Of a DNA stretch of 64,000 nt, positions 47,603 to 57,461 are shown piece by piece; positions within the stretch are counted from its first letter, which is position 1; every line of letters begins with the position of its first letter. Location: NCBI GenBank assembly GCA_029547145.1, contig JAKPPV010000050.1:1-64000 (forward strand). Direction: 5' to 3'. The DNA is from Methanobacteriota archaeon (GTDB lineage Archaea; Halobacteriota; Methanomicrobia; Methanomicrobiales; Methanospirillaceae). The translations under genes and the position numbers were made by a program. The notes under the pieces were generated by a model that was not told the origin of the DNA, ran no database searches, and was given only the letters and a program-made list of their open reading frames with translations.

Positions 47603-48661
47603 ATGATGACCGTCGAAAGCGAACGGGATGGTCCGGCAAACGACCAGGAACCCGGGAGGGGAGGGGCACCCGAGGTCGTCCGGATCGAGCACCTCTCGCG
47701 GGTCTTCGGGCATGGTTCCGGCGCCGTCACCGCCCTCGACGATGTCTCCTTCTCGATCCGGCGCGGCGAGATCTTCGGGCTCCTCGGGCCGAACGGGGCC
47801 GGTAAGAGCACCCTGATCCGGATCCTGACGACCCTTCTCGCCCCCACCTCCGGCACCGCCAGGGTCGGCGGGTTCGATCTGTCCCGCGAGCCCGAACGCA
47901 TACGGTCGGTGATCGGCGTCTGCCCCCAGGCGAGCACCCTTGACCTGGAACTCTCGGCGTGGGACAACCTGGCGTTCTACGGCCACCTGGTGGGTTACCC
48001 GGAAAAAGGGCTCAACGACCGTATCCGTGAACTCCTGGCATCAGCGGGTCTCGAGGACCGTGCGAGGAGCCGGGTCAGCACCTTCTCGGGGGGGATGCGG
48101 CGCCGGCTCGAGATCGTCCGGGCCTTCATCCACCGGCCCCAGGTGATCTTTTTGGATGAGCCGACGATCGGGCTCGACCCGGAGGCGCGGCACGAGGTCT
48201 GGGAACAGATCGAACGCCTCAACGCGGAGGAGACGACAGTCGTCCTGACGACCCACTATATGGACGAGGCGGAACATCTCTGCGACCGGATCGCGTTCAT
48301 CGACGGCGGGCGGCTGATCGCCCTCGACAGCGTCAGGAACCTCCGCGGGCTGGTCCCGTCCGGGGACGTGATCGAGGTGGGGGTCGAGGAGGTCCCGGAG
48401 GAGATGCTCGAACGCCTCCGGGCCCACCCGCGGGTCGAGGCGGTCGAACGACGCGATCGGACCCTTGCGATCCGGGCGGCGGACGGGGCAAGGCTCGTTC
48501 CGGCGCTCCTCCAGGTCCTCGATGAGGCGGGCCTCAGGGTTGTGTCGCTCTCCATCCGGTCGCCCTCGCTCGAGGACCTCTTCATCTACCTGACCGGAAA
48601 GGGGCTCGGAGCCCGGACGGGTCCGCCCGCCCGAGGTGCGAAGACCGGGAGGAGGCCATGA
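47603..48661 (+). CDS. ABC-2 type exporter ATP-binding protein (DrrA-like)
   Basis: The 352-residue protein has Walker A GPNGAGKST, signature FSGGMRRRL, Walker B VIFLDEPTIGLD and the H-loop TTHYMDEAE. The C-terminal domain of about 100 residues after it is typical of the daunorubicin-resistance DrrA group. It pairs with the permease encoded by the next gene, which overlaps by 4 nt. The exported substrate is unknown. An ATG pair at 47603/47606 makes the start uncertain by one residue. Confidence 0.92.
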   Translation: MMTVESERDGPANDQEPGRGGAPEVVRIEHLSRVFGHGSGAVTALDDVSFSIRRGEIFGLLGPNGAGKSTLIRILTTLLAPTSGTARVGGFDLSREPERIRSVIGVCPQASTLDLELSAWDNLAFYGHLVGYPEKGLNDRIRELLASAGLEDRARSRVSTFSGGMRRRLEIVRAFIHRPQVIFLDEPTIGLDPEARHEVWEQIERLNAEETTVVLTTHYMDEAEHLCDRIAFIDGGRLIALDSVRNLRGLVPSGDVIEVGVEEVPEEMLERLRAHPRVEAVERRDRTLAIRAADGARLVPALLQVLDEAGLRVVSLSIRSPSLEDLFIYLTGKGLGARTGPPARGAKTGRRP

Positions 48662-49746
48662 TCCGGGGCACGGTCGCGATCTTTTCCCGCGACTTCAAGA
48701 AGTTCCTCTCGAACCCGTTCGTGCTGCTGATGACCCTGATCATGCCGATCGCCTACCTGGTGGTCTTCGGCAACGCGATGGGGGGCGCGATCACCGGGGT
48801 CCCGATCGGGCTCGTCCAGGAGGACCCGTATCTCGAAGAGACCCCGCTCTTTCTCGCCCTCTCGGAGGCGCTCGCACACCGTGCGGAACCCGGGAGAGCG
48901 GAGACCTTCCAGGTCCGGGTCTTCACGAGCGAGGCGTCTGCAAGGAGAGCGCTCGCGAGGGGGGAGCTGGCGGCGGTGGTCGTCGTCCCATCGGAGGTCT
49001 CGAACACCCACGCGGTCCGGCTCTACCTCGACAGTTCCGAGTTCGCGACGCCTGCCCTCGTCGAGGGCGGTGTCCGTGGCCTGCTCGTGGTCCCCGGTAC
49101 CCGGGCCCCCCTCGAGGTGTACCGGCTCTACGGTGAGGTCAACTACTTCCAGTTCTTCGGTGTCGGCGTCATCGTGATGGCGATCTTCATGTCCACGATG
49201 ATGGGGGGCGTCCTCTCCCTGATCCGCGACTGGGAACTGGGGATCATCGAGGGGTACCTGGTCACCCCGGTGAAACGGTCGAGCATCGTCCTGGGGACCG
49301 TCGGAAGCGGGACGATCAAGGGCTTCCTGTCGGGAGCGGTGATCTACACCGTCGTCCTTGGCATCACGGGCCTGCCCGTCCCGGGCCCCGGTACCACGCT
49401 CGTCGTCCTCCTCGTACTCTTCATGATCAGCGCCGGGCTGACGAGCCTGGTCTTCTTCATCGCCGGGCGGTTGAAGAACCAGCAGTCATTCGCGGCGGTG
49501 AACGGGTTTCTGAACCTGCTCCTCTTCATGACGAGCGGGGCCTTCTACCCGACGCTGGGGATGCCCGACTGGCTCCGTGCATTCACGGTGGTGAACCCCG
49601 AGTACTACGCCGTCCACGCGCTCCGTGCCCTGATCCTGCGGGGGCAGGGACTCGAAGCGATCGCGGTCGACCTCACGGCGATCGGTCTCTTCGCGTGCGC
49701 CTGCATCGTGCTCGGGATCACGACCTTCCGCCGGACCCTGGAGTGA
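48658..49746 (+). CDS. ABC-2 type exporter permease
   Basis: The 362-residue membrane protein has an N-terminal helix (FVLLMTLIMPIAYLVVFGNAM), a large outer domain of about 130 residues, and five more helices from about residue 170, including GGVLSLIRDWELGIIEGYLVTPVKRSSIVLG, the ABC-2 signature, and PTLGMPDWLRAFTVVNPEYYAVHALR. It forms the channel of the exporter with the ATPase encoded upstream. It is convergent with cmk, 19 nt away. Confidence 0.92.
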   Translation: MIRGTVAIFSRDFKKFLSNPFVLLMTLIMPIAYLVVFGNAMGGAITGVPIGLVQEDPYLEETPLFLALSEALAHRAEPGRAETFQVRVFTSEASARRALARGELAAVVVVPSEVSNTHAVRLYLDSSEFATPALVEGGVRGLLVVPGTRAPLEVYRLYGEVNYFQFFGVGVIVMAIFMSTMMGGVLSLIRDWELGIIEGYLVTPVKRSSIVLGTVGSGTIKGFLSGAVIYTVVLGITGLPVPGPGTTLVVLLVLFMISAGLTSLVFFIAGRLKNQQSFAAVNGFLNLLLFMTSGAFYPTLGMPDWLRAFTVVNPEYYAVHALRALILRGQGLEAIAVDLTAIGLFACACIVLGITTFRRTLE

Positions 49747-49765
49747 GACGAGAAAAAAGAGCGGG

Positions 49766-50296
49766 TCAGTGCTGGACGGCGGCGAACGCGGTCATCACGA
49801 TCGCCCCGAGGGTCTCGACATCGAATCGTTCCGTGTTCAGTACGAGGTCGTAGACCGAGAGGTCGTCGATCTCGATCCCGTAGTACTGCCGGTAGCGGCG
49901 GGCCTCGCATGCCTCCCGTTCGGCCGTCTCCGCTTCCGCCCCGGCGATGTCGGCACCCGCCTCCCGCTCGAGGATCCGTCGGACGCGGACCGGGAGGGGG
50001 GCCTGGAGCCAGATCCGGAGGTCCGCGTTCGAAACCATCCGACCGGAGAGCCGGCCCTCGACCACGATATCGTCGGTCTGTTCGGCGATCTCGCGCTGCC
50101 GCTCGTCGATCATCCGGTCGAATGCCGGGTCCGACTCGGCGAGCGCGCCGAACGCGGCGAGGTCCATGCCCCGTTCCCGGGCAAGCCCCCGAAAGACCTC
50201 GCCCGCGGAGATCAGGGTAAAACCCGTCCGGGCAGCGAGCCAGCGGGCGAGGGTCGTCGTCCCGCTCCCCGGGGGGCCGCTGACCGTGATACGCAC
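49766..50296 (-). CDS. cmk: Cytidylate kinase
   Basis: The 176-residue enzyme phosphorylates CMP/dCMP. It has the archaeal P-loop GPPGSGTTT (threonine in the usual lysine place, as is normal in this group), LISAGEVFR, DDIVVEGRLSGRMV and a YRQYYGIEIDDLSVYDLVLNT end. It starts with GTG at 50296, 1 nt after the stop of the EMC3-like gene. The order secY-adkA-DUF106-cmk is standard in euryarchaea. Confidence 0.95.
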   Translation of the reverse strand: MRITVSGPPGSGTTTLARWLAARTGFTLISAGEVFRGLARERGMDLAAFGALAESDPAFDRMIDERQREIAEQTDDIVVEGRLSGRMVSNADLRIWLQAPLPVRVRRILEREAGADIAGAEAETAEREACEARRYRQYYGIEIDDLSVYDLVLNTERFDVETLGAIVMTAFAAVQH

Positions 50297-50297
50297 C

Positions 50298-50903
50298 CTA
50301 GATTCCCCCGATGTTGAGGGACTTCCGGATCACCTGCGACAGCGAGAGGGAACAGATCATGTACCAGATGATCCAGGCCGGAAACGGCCCGAAGGCGGAC
50401 GCTGTGAGCGCCGTCTCCCCGATGAACGGGAAGACCAGGTGATCGGGTGTCAGCGGGAGACGGTAGAGGAGCCAGAAGAAGATCGGGACCGACACTACCA
50501 GGATGTAGGCCATCGGCTTGAACTGCGCCTGACTCATCTCGAGCTGCTCCTGCATCAGGACGTTCTGACGTGCCTGGAGTTTCTTGATCCGCTTCTCGTC
50601 TCCGCCGAGCTGCGCCTCACGGAACTCCTTCTGGAACTCCTTCATCTGCGCCTGGGTCCGCTGCATCTTCTCGTAGTCGATCGTGTACTTCTGGATCAGG
50701 CTCGAGTAGATACCGGTCAGGGTCGAGAGGATCACGATCAGGATGAAGAACGGCACGCCGAACTGGGTCAGCAGAGGCCCGAAGACCGTGTCGATCGCTG
50801 AGCCGACACTCTCGCGGAGCCATGGGATGCTGTACGAGAACATCAGGAGCATGGCAAGGATGAGGGCGAAGTACCCTCCGAACGCACCGCCCTTCTTCGC
50901 CAT
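50298..50903 (-). CDS. DUF106 / EMC3-like membrane insertase family protein
   Basis: The 201-residue protein has three membrane helices (about 10-30, 45-68 and 130-150) and a coiled coil between the second and third (YEKMQRTQAQMKEFQKEF, KIKKLQARQNVLMQEQLEM). This is the layout of the archaeal Oxa1-superfamily proteins related to eukaryotic EMC3/TMCO1 that insert membrane proteins. Its place right after adkA and near secY fits. ATG 50903 gives the standard MAKKGGAFG start. Confidence 0.9.
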   Translation of the reverse strand: MAKKGGAFGGYFALILAMLLMFSYSIPWLRESVGSAIDTVFGPLLTQFGVPFFILIVILSTLTGIYSSLIQKYTIDYEKMQRTQAQMKEFQKEFREAQLGGDEKRIKKLQARQNVLMQEQLEMSQAQFKPMAYILVVSVPIFFWLLYRLPLTPDHLVFPFIGETALTASAFGPFPAWIIWYMICSLSLSQVIRKSLNIGGI

Positions 50904-50905
50904 GA

Positions 50906-51478
50906 TCAGCTGAGGAGGGTGACCAGCTGGTCGACCGCCCGGTCGAGGAGGTGGTCCGCGTTCGTCACGATCGCGACCGTGCATCCGGTCTTCATCGCGT
51001 ATGCCGCCGCGATGGCGCGGTTGAAGGACTGGTGGGACCGGAGCGCACCGTAGGTATCGAGGTCCCGTATCCGCGAGGGGTCACCGAACCGCCGCCCGAG
51101 GATCTGGTCCTCGTCCGTCTCGATGAGGACGAAGAGGTCAGGCCGGAGCGCCTCGAGCACCCACTCGGGGAGCCCGGGGAGGTAGCCTTTCGGTGTCTTG
51201 ACCGAGGCGTGCGTGTCGACGATCACGTCCCCGTCGATCCGGGCGATCTCCCCGGCAGCCTCCTGCTGGAGCTGGCGCTGGTCATCCTTGCCGAGGAGGC
51301 GCATCTCGTCCCGGTTCTTTACCAGGCCCTTCTTCGCCGCCACCTCGAACATGAACGACCCGAACGAGAGGTAGGCGTAGGGTCTGCCCGCCTCCTCGAG
51401 TCGTTTCAACGCTTCCGTGATCACCGTCGTCTTGCCCACGCCGGGCACGCCGGTGATGATGCACTTGGTCCCTGCCAT
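50906..51478 (-). CDS. adkA: Adenylate kinase, archaeal type
   Basis: The 190-residue enzyme is the archaeal AdkA, with P-loop GVPGVGKTT at residues 10-18, VDTHASVKTPKGYLPGLP and ETDEDQILGRR. It balances AMP, ADP and ATP. AMP is also the entry point to the RuBisCO pathway in this genome. It begins 1 nt after the secY stop. Confidence 0.96.
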   Translation of the reverse strand: MAGTKCIITGVPGVGKTTVITEALKRLEEAGRPYAYLSFGSFMFEVAAKKGLVKNRDEMRLLGKDDQRQLQQEAAGEIARIDGDVIVDTHASVKTPKGYLPGLPEWVLEALRPDLFVLIETDEDQILGRRFGDPSRIRDLDTYGALRSHQSFNRAIAAAYAMKTGCTVAIVTNADHLLDRAVDQLVTLLS

Positions 51479-51479
51479 C

Positions 51480-52913
51480 TCATTCCTTCCCGAAGAACTG
51501 TCGCATGAACGGGTACATCTCCATGATCTGCTGGCTCGCGATCTCCTCGTACAGCCGGTAGGTGATCGAGACCGTCAGCAACAGGCCCGTTCCCGAGACC
51601 GATCCGATGACACCGAAGAGGTTGGCAACCACCGAGAGCAGGCCGATGAAGACACCGCCGATGACCGTGACGCGCGGGATATACCGGTCCAGATACTTCT
51701 CGAGCACCTGTGGATTCCGCCGGTACCCCGGGATTGCCATCTGGGAGTTCTGGATCTGTCTGGCGACGTCCTTCGAGTCGAGGCCGGCCGTCTTGATCCA
51801 GAAGAGCGCAAAGAGCGCGCCCCCCACGACCATCACAATGGTGTCGATACCCATCCGTAATAAGATCTCCCATGGCTGGTGCCCGAGGTCGGTGAGCCAC
51901 CACATCCAGTCGGTCGGACCGTTGACGGGCGCGAGGTAGTACATGAGCCCGTCGACCGGAGTCTGGCCCTGGAACCGGCCCAGGATGGTGATCCCGACGT
52001 TGTTCAGGAAGAGCCCGAGCATCTGGATGTTCGCCTGGAGGACCCGGACCAGGATCATCGGCAGGACCGATGCATAGATCAGTTTCACCGGGAAACGTGA
52101 CCGCGCCCCGCGGACCTGGGCGTGTGCGAGCGGGATCTCGATACGGGTCGACTCCACGTAGACGATCACGAGGAAGATCGCGATCGTGGTGATGAAGGCG
52201 AGCAGGTCGGTCCCGAAGTACTGCAGGTAGTTCCCGCCACCGAGACCGATCGCGACCAGGCGCGGGAAGAACCCGACCGGATACGGGTCCGAGACCGGGG
52301 ACCAGTTCAGGAACCCGTTCATCAGCGACTGGGAGATCCCCGCAACGATGAAGAGCCCGACCCCCGAGCCGATCCCCCACTTGGTGACGACCTCGTCCAT
52401 GAAGACGATCAGGATGCCCCCGATGACCAGCTGGAGAAAGATCAGGGCCGAGAGGACCATCGCGTTCCCGCCGAAGAGGGTCGCGACCAGGGTCGCGTCG
52501 GGCTTCATGAAACCGCCGATCAGGTTCGGCGCGGCCTCGACGAGGATCATCACCAGGATCAGGACCTTCTGAAGGCCCATGTAGATCACCTGGCCCCTCG
52601 TCTCCGAGGTGTCGATCTGCAGGATGTCCGCGCCCTTGAGGAGCTGGAGGACGATCGAGGCCGTGACGATCGGGCCGATGCCGAGGTGGATGATCGAGCC
52701 CGAGGCACCGGCGAGCAGCGCACGCCAGTAGAGGAAAATATCCTGGCTGGACTGGTCGAGGCCGAAGATCGTGATGTTGGAGAGGACGAAGTAGAGCACC
52801 AGGATGCCGGCGGTCCACATCAGCTTGTTCTTGAAGTGGACGTGCCCCTCGGGGCTCTTGACGGCGGGCATCGCCGCGAGCACCGGTTCGAGTCGATCGA
52901 GCAGTTCGCCCAT
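51480..52913 (-). CDS. secY: Preprotein translocase subunit SecY
   Basis: The 477-residue channel protein has ten membrane helices, the plug region after the first helix, GSIIHLGIGPIVTASIVLQLL, GIGSGVGLFI, the cytoplasmic loop with ESTRIEIPLAHAQVRG and the late KDVARQIQNSQMAIPGYR loop that contacts the ribosome. It forms the protein-conducting channel with SecE and Sec61-beta, which are encoded elsewhere. ATG 52913 gives the family start MGELLDRLEPVL. Confidence 0.97.
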   Translation of the reverse strand: MGELLDRLEPVLAAMPAVKSPEGHVHFKNKLMWTAGILVLYFVLSNITIFGLDQSSQDIFLYWRALLAGASGSIIHLGIGPIVTASIVLQLLKGADILQIDTSETRGQVIYMGLQKVLILVMILVEAAPNLIGGFMKPDATLVATLFGGNAMVLSALIFLQLVIGGILIVFMDEVVTKWGIGSGVGLFIVAGISQSLMNGFLNWSPVSDPYPVGFFPRLVAIGLGGGNYLQYFGTDLLAFITTIAIFLVIVYVESTRIEIPLAHAQVRGARSRFPVKLIYASVLPMILVRVLQANIQMLGLFLNNVGITILGRFQGQTPVDGLMYYLAPVNGPTDWMWWLTDLGHQPWEILLRMGIDTIVMVVGGALFALFWIKTAGLDSKDVARQIQNSQMAIPGYRRNPQVLEKYLDRYIPRVTVIGGVFIGLLSVVANLFGVIGSVSGTGLLLTVSITYRLYEEIASQQIMEMYPFMRQFFGKE

Positions 52914-52939
52914 AGAGTCACCTGAAAAAGTGGGCGTGC

Positions 52940-53365
52940 TCAGACGACGTTCGCCTGCCCGCCCTGTGCCTCGATCTTCGCAATCGCCTGTTCGGAGAAC
53001 GCACACGCCGAGACCCGGAGGGGCCGCGTGACACGCCCGGAACCGAGGACCTTCTCGAACCCGAGGGCGGAGACGTCGATCACGACGGCGCCGTCTTCCT
53101 CCGAGGCGAGGTGTTGCGCGAGGAGCGCGTCGGCCAGCCGGTCGAGCGTCCCGATGTCGATGGTGGGGACCTTACGGGAGTTCGGGGCGACAAACCCGTT
53201 CTTTCCGAAGACCGGACCCTCCTCGAGGTAGAACTTCGTGAACCGGTGGGCGTTGATCCCGGCCCGGCCCCGTCCGCCACGGTTTCCGGCGCCACGGCGG
53301 TTCTTATGGGTTCCACCGCCGCAGGTCCGTGAACCACGGTATTTCGATCGCTTGTTGACAGGCAT
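52940..53365 (-). CDS. rpl15: Ribosomal protein L15 (uL15)
   Basis: The 141-residue large-subunit protein begins with the glycine/arginine-rich RGSRTCGGGTHKNRRGAGNRGGRGRAG and continues with FTKFYLEEGPVFGKNGF. It lies between rpl30 and secY, the conserved order. Confidence 0.96.
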   Translation of the reverse strand: MPVNKRSKYRGSRTCGGGTHKNRRGAGNRGGRGRAGINAHRFTKFYLEEGPVFGKNGFVAPNSRKVPTIDIGTLDRLADALLAQHLASEEDGAVVIDVSALGFEKVLGSGRVTRPLRVSACAFSEQAIAKIEAQGGQANVV

Positions 53366-53369
53366 TGGC

Positions 53370-53831
53370 TCACCGCATCTTGTAGAGGAGTTCGTTGATC
53401 TCCGGCCCGTAGTACCCGAGCGCCCCTCCCTGGGGGTAGGTTCGCTTCAGGGACTTATACCCCTTGCGAGGGGGATGCAGGCGGAGGACCGGCTTGAGGC
53501 CCGGGATGTCCCGGAACGTCGCCCTGCCCTCGGCGATCGCCTGCGAGAGCTCGGCGATCCCCTGGTACCCGGTCTTCTCGCGGATGTACTCGTCCGTGAC
53601 GGGGGCGTTCCCCTCGAGCCGGCCCCGGGTGCGGATCAGGGTCTCGAGCGTCTCGGGCGAGATCTCACCGTAGGCGACGAAGTCCTTCACCTTCCGGATC
53701 ATGCCGAGCATCTCGGGGGTGTCCGGCGTGATCACGCAGTGGTTGATGTGGTGGAGACGGAGCATCTTAAGGGTGTCCCGGATCTCCCTGCGGGTGTTGA
53801 CCACGCCGCGCACCTGGACGACCGCGTACAT
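53370..53831 (-). CDS. rpl30: Ribosomal protein L30 (uL30)
   Basis: The 153-residue archaeal form is longer than bacterial L30. It shows YAVVQVRGVVNTRREIRDTLKMLRLHHINHCVI and the C-terminal RLHPPRKGYKSLKR. Its ATG overlaps the rps5 stop by 1 nt (TGATG). Confidence 0.96.
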   Translation of the reverse strand: MYAVVQVRGVVNTRREIRDTLKMLRLHHINHCVITPDTPEMLGMIRKVKDFVAYGEISPETLETLIRTRGRLEGNAPVTDEYIREKTGYQGIAELSQAIAEGRATFRDIPGLKPVLRLHPPRKGYKSLKRTYPQGGALGYYGPEINELLYKMR

Positions 53832-54445
53832 CAGCGCCCTCCCAGCCGGATCATGTTCGTCTGGCGAAGCGCCTCGAAGGTCGCCTTCGCGAAGTTGATC
53901 GTGGTCCGGGTCTGTCCGGACGAGAAGGTCCAGACGTCCTTGATGCCGGCGAGCTCCAGCACCTTCTTGCCGATATCGCCCGTGACGAGCCCGATCCCCT
54001 GGGGGGCGGGCTTCAGCGTCACGGTGACCGATCCGGCCTTGCCCTTCACCTGCATCGGGATCGAGTGGTGCTGGTTGCACCCGCACTCCCACGAGCCGCA
54101 GCCGCGCTGGACATGGATCAGGTTGATCTTCGCGTTGTCGATCGCCTTCTTGATCGCGTTTCCGACCTGGGCGTCCTTGCCCTGGCCGAACCCGATGTAG
54201 CCGTCCCTGTTGCCGACCACGACGACGGCGCGGAACTTGACGCGCCGGCCCGAGTCGGTCATCCGCTGCACCATCTGGATGTCGAGCACCTCGTCCGTAA
54301 GGTCGGAGAGGAAGGCATCGACGATCTGCGGCTCCTTGATCGGCTTGCCGGTCGCGAGGACCTCCTCCATCGAGGTGATCTTGCCGGCCATGACCGCCCG
54401 GCCGAGTCCGGTGAGCGGAACCCATTCCGCCTGTTCGTATGCCAT
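53831..54445 (-). CDS. rps5: Ribosomal protein S5 (uS5)
   Basis: The 204-residue small-subunit protein shows [27 protein letters not shown] and the archaeal CGSWECGC segment. It contributes to decoding accuracy. It lies between rpl18 and rpl30. Confidence 0.97.
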   Translation of the reverse strand: MAYEQAEWVPLTGLGRAVMAGKITSMEEVLATGKPIKEPQIVDAFLSDLTDEVLDIQMVQRMTDSGRRVKFRAVVVVGNRDGYIGFGQGKDAQVGNAIKKAIDNAKINLIHVQRGCGSWECGCNQHHSIPMQVKGKAGSVTVTLKPAPQGIGLVTGDIGKKVLELAGIKDVWTFSSGQTRTTINFAKATFEALRQTNMIRLGGR

Positions 54446-54446
54446 A

Positions 54447-54971
54447 TTACGCCAGCTCCTGGATCCTTGCAGTCACCTGTTCGACGTTCTCGACGAGCCC
54501 GCCGGCCCGATCCGGCGCGAAGGCAGCGATGTGCGCGCCCCTGACGCGGTCGTCGTCGGGGAGGATCTCCTCACCGTGGGGCACCTCGAGCCCGCCCTCG
54601 ACCGCGCCCTTGAGCGCGGCGAAGACCCGGGACCCGCGGTTTGCGCGGGCGAGCCCGATGTCCAGGATCGCCCGTTCGTGGCCGGCCGCGAGGGCCTTCT
54701 TCGCGAAGAGCATCCCCGTGAGGTAGGCGGCCGGCGTGTTCGCGGTCGCACCGGTGTATCCGAGCTTCGGGAGCTCGAGCGAGGTCGCCGTGACGAGCGT
54801 CCGGTCGCCGTTCAGCTCGGCGGTGACGAGCTGGCAGATGACCTGCCGGTTCGTCCGCCGGACCACCATCCGCGGCACGTCGGCGACGATGAGCCTGGCA
54901 CGGCTGTAGTAGTCGGTCTTCCCTTCGCGCCGGCGGCGGAACGGGACGAAATACCTGGGTCCGGTCGCCAT
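54447..54971 (-). CDS. rpl18: Ribosomal protein L18 (uL18)
   Basis: The 174-residue protein binds 5S rRNA. It starts [21 protein letters not shown] and has LLFAKKAL-like [21 protein letters not shown]. It overlaps rpl19e by 1 nt. Confidence 0.96.
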   Translation of the reverse strand: MATGPRYFVPFRRRREGKTDYYSRARLIVADVPRMVVRRTNRQVICQLVTAELNGDRTLVTATSLELPKLGYTGATANTPAAYLTGMLFAKKALAAGHERAILDIGLARANRGSRVFAALKGAVEGGLEVPHGEEILPDDDRVRGAHIAAFAPDRAGGLVENVEQVTARIQELA

Positions 54972-55423
54972 CAGCGGTTCCTCCCGACCAGGATCTCCAT
55001 CTGGGCCTTCATGTGGGCGACGTTCCGGTACTGGCCGCCGGCGGCCCGCCGGTAGAGGATCCGGTAGTGGTGCCGGTCGAGCTCGCCGCTGTCGCGGAGC
55101 TCGACGAGCACCCTGCGGATCGCCCGGATCTTCTGGATCCAGGCCCGTTTCGAGGGCGTGCGGGCACCCGCGGCACCCTTCCGCCGGCCGGGACCCTTGC
55201 AGTGGCCGTACGACCGCTTCGCGATCCGGGCACGGGCGCGCCCGCGCGAGACGCCCTTCTTCGGGTGGGCGCGGATCACGCCCTCGCTGACGAGCTTGCG
55301 GACGTCCTCGCGCGAGATCGCGTTCTCAATCTCAGTGCTCTGGTCGGGGTCGAACCAGACGCGGTGGACCCCGCACTTTAAGACGGAGGCCGCAATACGG
55401 CGCTGCGTGGCAAGGTTACTCAT
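54971..55423 (-). CDS. rpl19e: Ribosomal protein L19e (eL19)
   Basis: The 150-residue archaeal/eukaryotic protein starts [25 protein letters not shown] and is highly basic throughout, with [25 protein letters not shown]. It overlaps rpl32e by 8 nt. Confidence 0.96.
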   Translation of the reverse strand: MSNLATQRRIAASVLKCGVHRVWFDPDQSTEIENAISREDVRKLVSEGVIRAHPKKGVSRGRARARIAKRSYGHCKGPGRRKGAAGARTPSKRAWIQKIRAIRRVLVELRDSGELDRHHYRILYRRAAGGQYRNVAHMKAQMEILVGRNR

Positions 55424-55850
55424 CCGTCTCCTCCTCCGCCTCTTCCGTGCCGGTCTCGGGTGCGGCGCTCCGGGCCGTCTCCTTCGGGTTCAGCACCTTC
55501 AGACCGAGTTCGGCCGCCCGTGCCTGCATCTGCTCGCGCTTCTTCATGCCGACTGCACCGGCGATCCGGACCGCCTGCGTCGCGGGGTCGAGCCCCTCCA
55601 GCTCCGCAGGGTTGTGGACCAGGACGTCCTCGTACCCGCTCGGGTGGAGCCCGCGCACCGCGACCGGGCTGCCGTATCCCGGTGTGGGATGGGCGCCCTT
55701 CGCCTTCCTGTGCTGCCGCTGCTTGCTGTGGAGGCCGCGGGGCCGGCGCCAGCTGTCGCTGAGCTGCTTCTTCGTCCCGTACCCGCTCCGGTGGAAGCGC
55801 GCACGCTTCGCGGCCCGGACCCGGATCAGCCTCTTTGTCTCTCCGTCCAT
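55416..55850 (-). CDS. rpl32e: Ribosomal protein L32e (eL32)
   Basis: The 144-residue protein shows RAAKRARFHRSGYGTKKQLSDSWRRPRGLHSKQR and a long acidic C-terminal tail (EETDE). The tail is longer than in many relatives. ATG 55850 lies 1 nt after the rpl6 stop. Confidence 0.95.
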   Translation of the reverse strand: MDGETKRLIRVRAAKRARFHRSGYGTKKQLSDSWRRPRGLHSKQRQHRKAKGAHPTPGYGSPVAVRGLHPSGYEDVLVHNPAELEGLDPATQAVRIAGAVGMKKREQMQARAAELGLKVLNPKETARSAAPETGTEEAEEETDE

Positions 55851-55851
55851 C

Positions 55852-56376
55852 TCAGGCCCTCTCGACGATATAGATCCCGTCCTGGAAGACGCGGGGGTCG
55901 CGGTTCCGGATCCGGGTCGCATGTTCGATATTCGCGGCCGAGTTGCCGACCTTTTCCTTGTCGATCCCCGAGAGCGTCACCGCGTCGTTGCCGACGACGG
56001 CCGTCACGCCCGGTTCGATCCGGGCGTACCGCGACTGCTTCTCCCCGAGGAAGTTGTCGATCACGAGGGTCGTCCCCTGCAGTTTGAGCTGGATGGGGAA
56101 GTGCGAGAAGACCACCTTCATCCGGTACTCGAACCCCTCGGTAACGCCCCTGCACATGTTCCGCACGTGTGAGGCGTACGTCCCGACCATGGCGACCACG
56201 CGCTTACGGGTCGCCTCGGTGGAGATGGTAACCTGCCCGTCCTCGATCGCGAACGAGATGCCGGGAAACCGGACATCCCGCTCGAGCGTGCCCTTCGGGC
56301 CCGTCACCGAGAGGCGCGTCCCGACGAGCGAGACCGTGACCCCTGCGGGGACCTGGACCGTTGCTTCGAATGCCAT
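55852..56376 (-). CDS. rpl6: Ribosomal protein L6 (uL6)
   Basis: The 174-residue protein has two L6 repeats, with VSVTGPKGTLERDVRFPGI-like SVTGPKGTLERDVRF and the late GIDKEKVGNSAANIEHATRI. It sits near the factor-binding site. ATG 56376 follows a GGTGCGC region. Confidence 0.96.
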   Translation of the reverse strand: MAFEATVQVPAGVTVSLVGTRLSVTGPKGTLERDVRFPGISFAIEDGQVTISTEATRKRVVAMVGTYASHVRNMCRGVTEGFEYRMKVVFSHFPIQLKLQGTTLVIDNFLGEKQSRYARIEPGVTAVVGNDAVTLSGIDKEKVGNSAANIEHATRIRNRDPRVFQDGIYIVERA

Positions 56377-56386
56377 GCTGCGCACC

Positions 56387-56779
56387 TCAGTAGACGAACC
56401 CCAAGAGTTCGCCCCCGATCCCGTGTTCCCGGGCCTGCTCCTGGGTGAGCACGCCCTTCGATGTGGTCAGGATCAGGAGTCCAAAGTTCTTCGCGGGGAG
56501 GTACCGGGTCTCCCAGTACTCGAGCTCGTCGAGCTCGACCGTGTACCGCGGCGTGATCGCGCCGCACTTGTTGATGCCGCCCGAAAGGCGGACCTGGAAC
56601 TGGCCGCCCCGCCGGTCGTCGATATACTCGAACGAACCGATGTAGCCGGCGTCCTGCATGATCCGGAGCATCGCGCCGAGCAGCTTGCTCGCAGGCTCCA
56701 GGATGCAGGTCGACTTGCCGCCGTCGGCCGCATTCTTCAAGGTAGACATCGCGTCGGCGATCGTATTCTGTCGTGCCAT
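56387..56779 (-). CDS. rps8: Ribosomal protein S8 (uS8)
   Basis: The 130-residue protein starts [21 protein letters not shown] and ends [27 protein letters not shown], both typical of archaeal S8. It binds 16S rRNA and is often an autoregulator of this operon. ATG 56779 is preceded by GGTGGC. Confidence 0.96.
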   Translation of the reverse strand: MARQNTIADAMSTLKNAADGGKSTCILEPASKLLGAMLRIMQDAGYIGSFEYIDDRRGGQFQVRLSGGINKCGAITPRYTVELDELEYWETRYLPAKNFGLLILTTSKGVLTQEQAREHGIGGELLGFVY

Positions 56780-56790
56780 CGTTGCCACCC

Positions 56791-56946
56791 TCAGTTCATC
56801 TTCTTGAAGCCGAGACGCTGCGCCCACTCGCGGAAGCACTGCCGGCAGAAGTTGACATGGTACCGCCGGACGAGTCCCTGCTTGCGGCCACAGAGCTGGC
56901 ACTCGTGTGCACCCCGGCCGTACAGCTTCTTCTGTTCTCCCGCCAT
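56791..56946 (-). CDS. rps14: Ribosomal protein S14 (uS14), zinc-binding type
   Basis: This 51-residue protein has the zinc motif CQLCGRKQ and CRQC with RRYHVNF between, and the end GFKKMN, as in archaeal S14. ATG 56946 is 5 nt after a GGAGGTG site; the adjacent ATG 56949 is too close to that site. It overlaps the rpl5 stop. Confidence 0.93.
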   Translation of the reverse strand: MAGEQKKLYGRGAHECQLCGRKQGLVRRYHVNFCRQCFREWAQRLGFKKMN

Positions 56947-57461
56947 CATCGCACCTCCACGCCGAAGGTCTCGGTCATGAACGCAATCGCGTCGTCTTTC
57001 GTCACGCGCTGGCGGTTCGGCAGCCTCTTCTGCTCCTCGCGCCGCCGCGCGATCCGGACGCCGGGCCGTTCGAGGACGACGTTGATGTCCATCCCGTAGA
57101 TCCCGATCTTCGGGTCGTAGGCCATGCCCGGAAAGTCCGTGTGCTCCTCGATCCCGAACGAGACGTTGCCGTTCCGGTCGAACTGGCTCCGGTAGAGGAC
57201 GCGGTCGAGGATCCCGAGGGCGGTCGAGAGGAACGTCTGTGCCGTCTCGCCGCGCAGCGTCACCTTCGCCCCGATCGGGGCGCCCTTCCGGATCCCGAAC
57301 GCGGGCTGGGTCTTCTTCGCGATCGTCCGGACCGGTGCCTGGGTCGTGATCCGCCGGATCAGTTCCTCGCCGTTCATCAGGCGTTCGCCCGACTCACCGA
57401 CGCCCATGTGGACGACGACCTTGTCGACCCGGGGGCGGCGCATGGGGTTCTCGGCGTTCAC
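56946..57461 (-). CDS. rpl5: Ribosomal protein L5 (uL5)
   Basis: The 171-residue protein shows [36 protein letters not shown] and [15 protein letters not shown]. It contacts 5S rRNA and the P-site tRNA. It starts with GTG at 57461, overlapping the rps4e stop by 4 nt (GTGA). Confidence 0.96.
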   Translation of the reverse strand: MNAENPMRRPRVDKVVVHMGVGESGERLMNGEELIRRITTQAPVRTIAKKTQPAFGIRKGAPIGAKVTLRGETAQTFLSTALGILDRVLYRSQFDRNGNVSFGIEEHTDFPGMAYDPKIGIYGMDINVVLERPGVRIARRREEQKRLPNRQRVTKDDAIAFMTETFGVEVR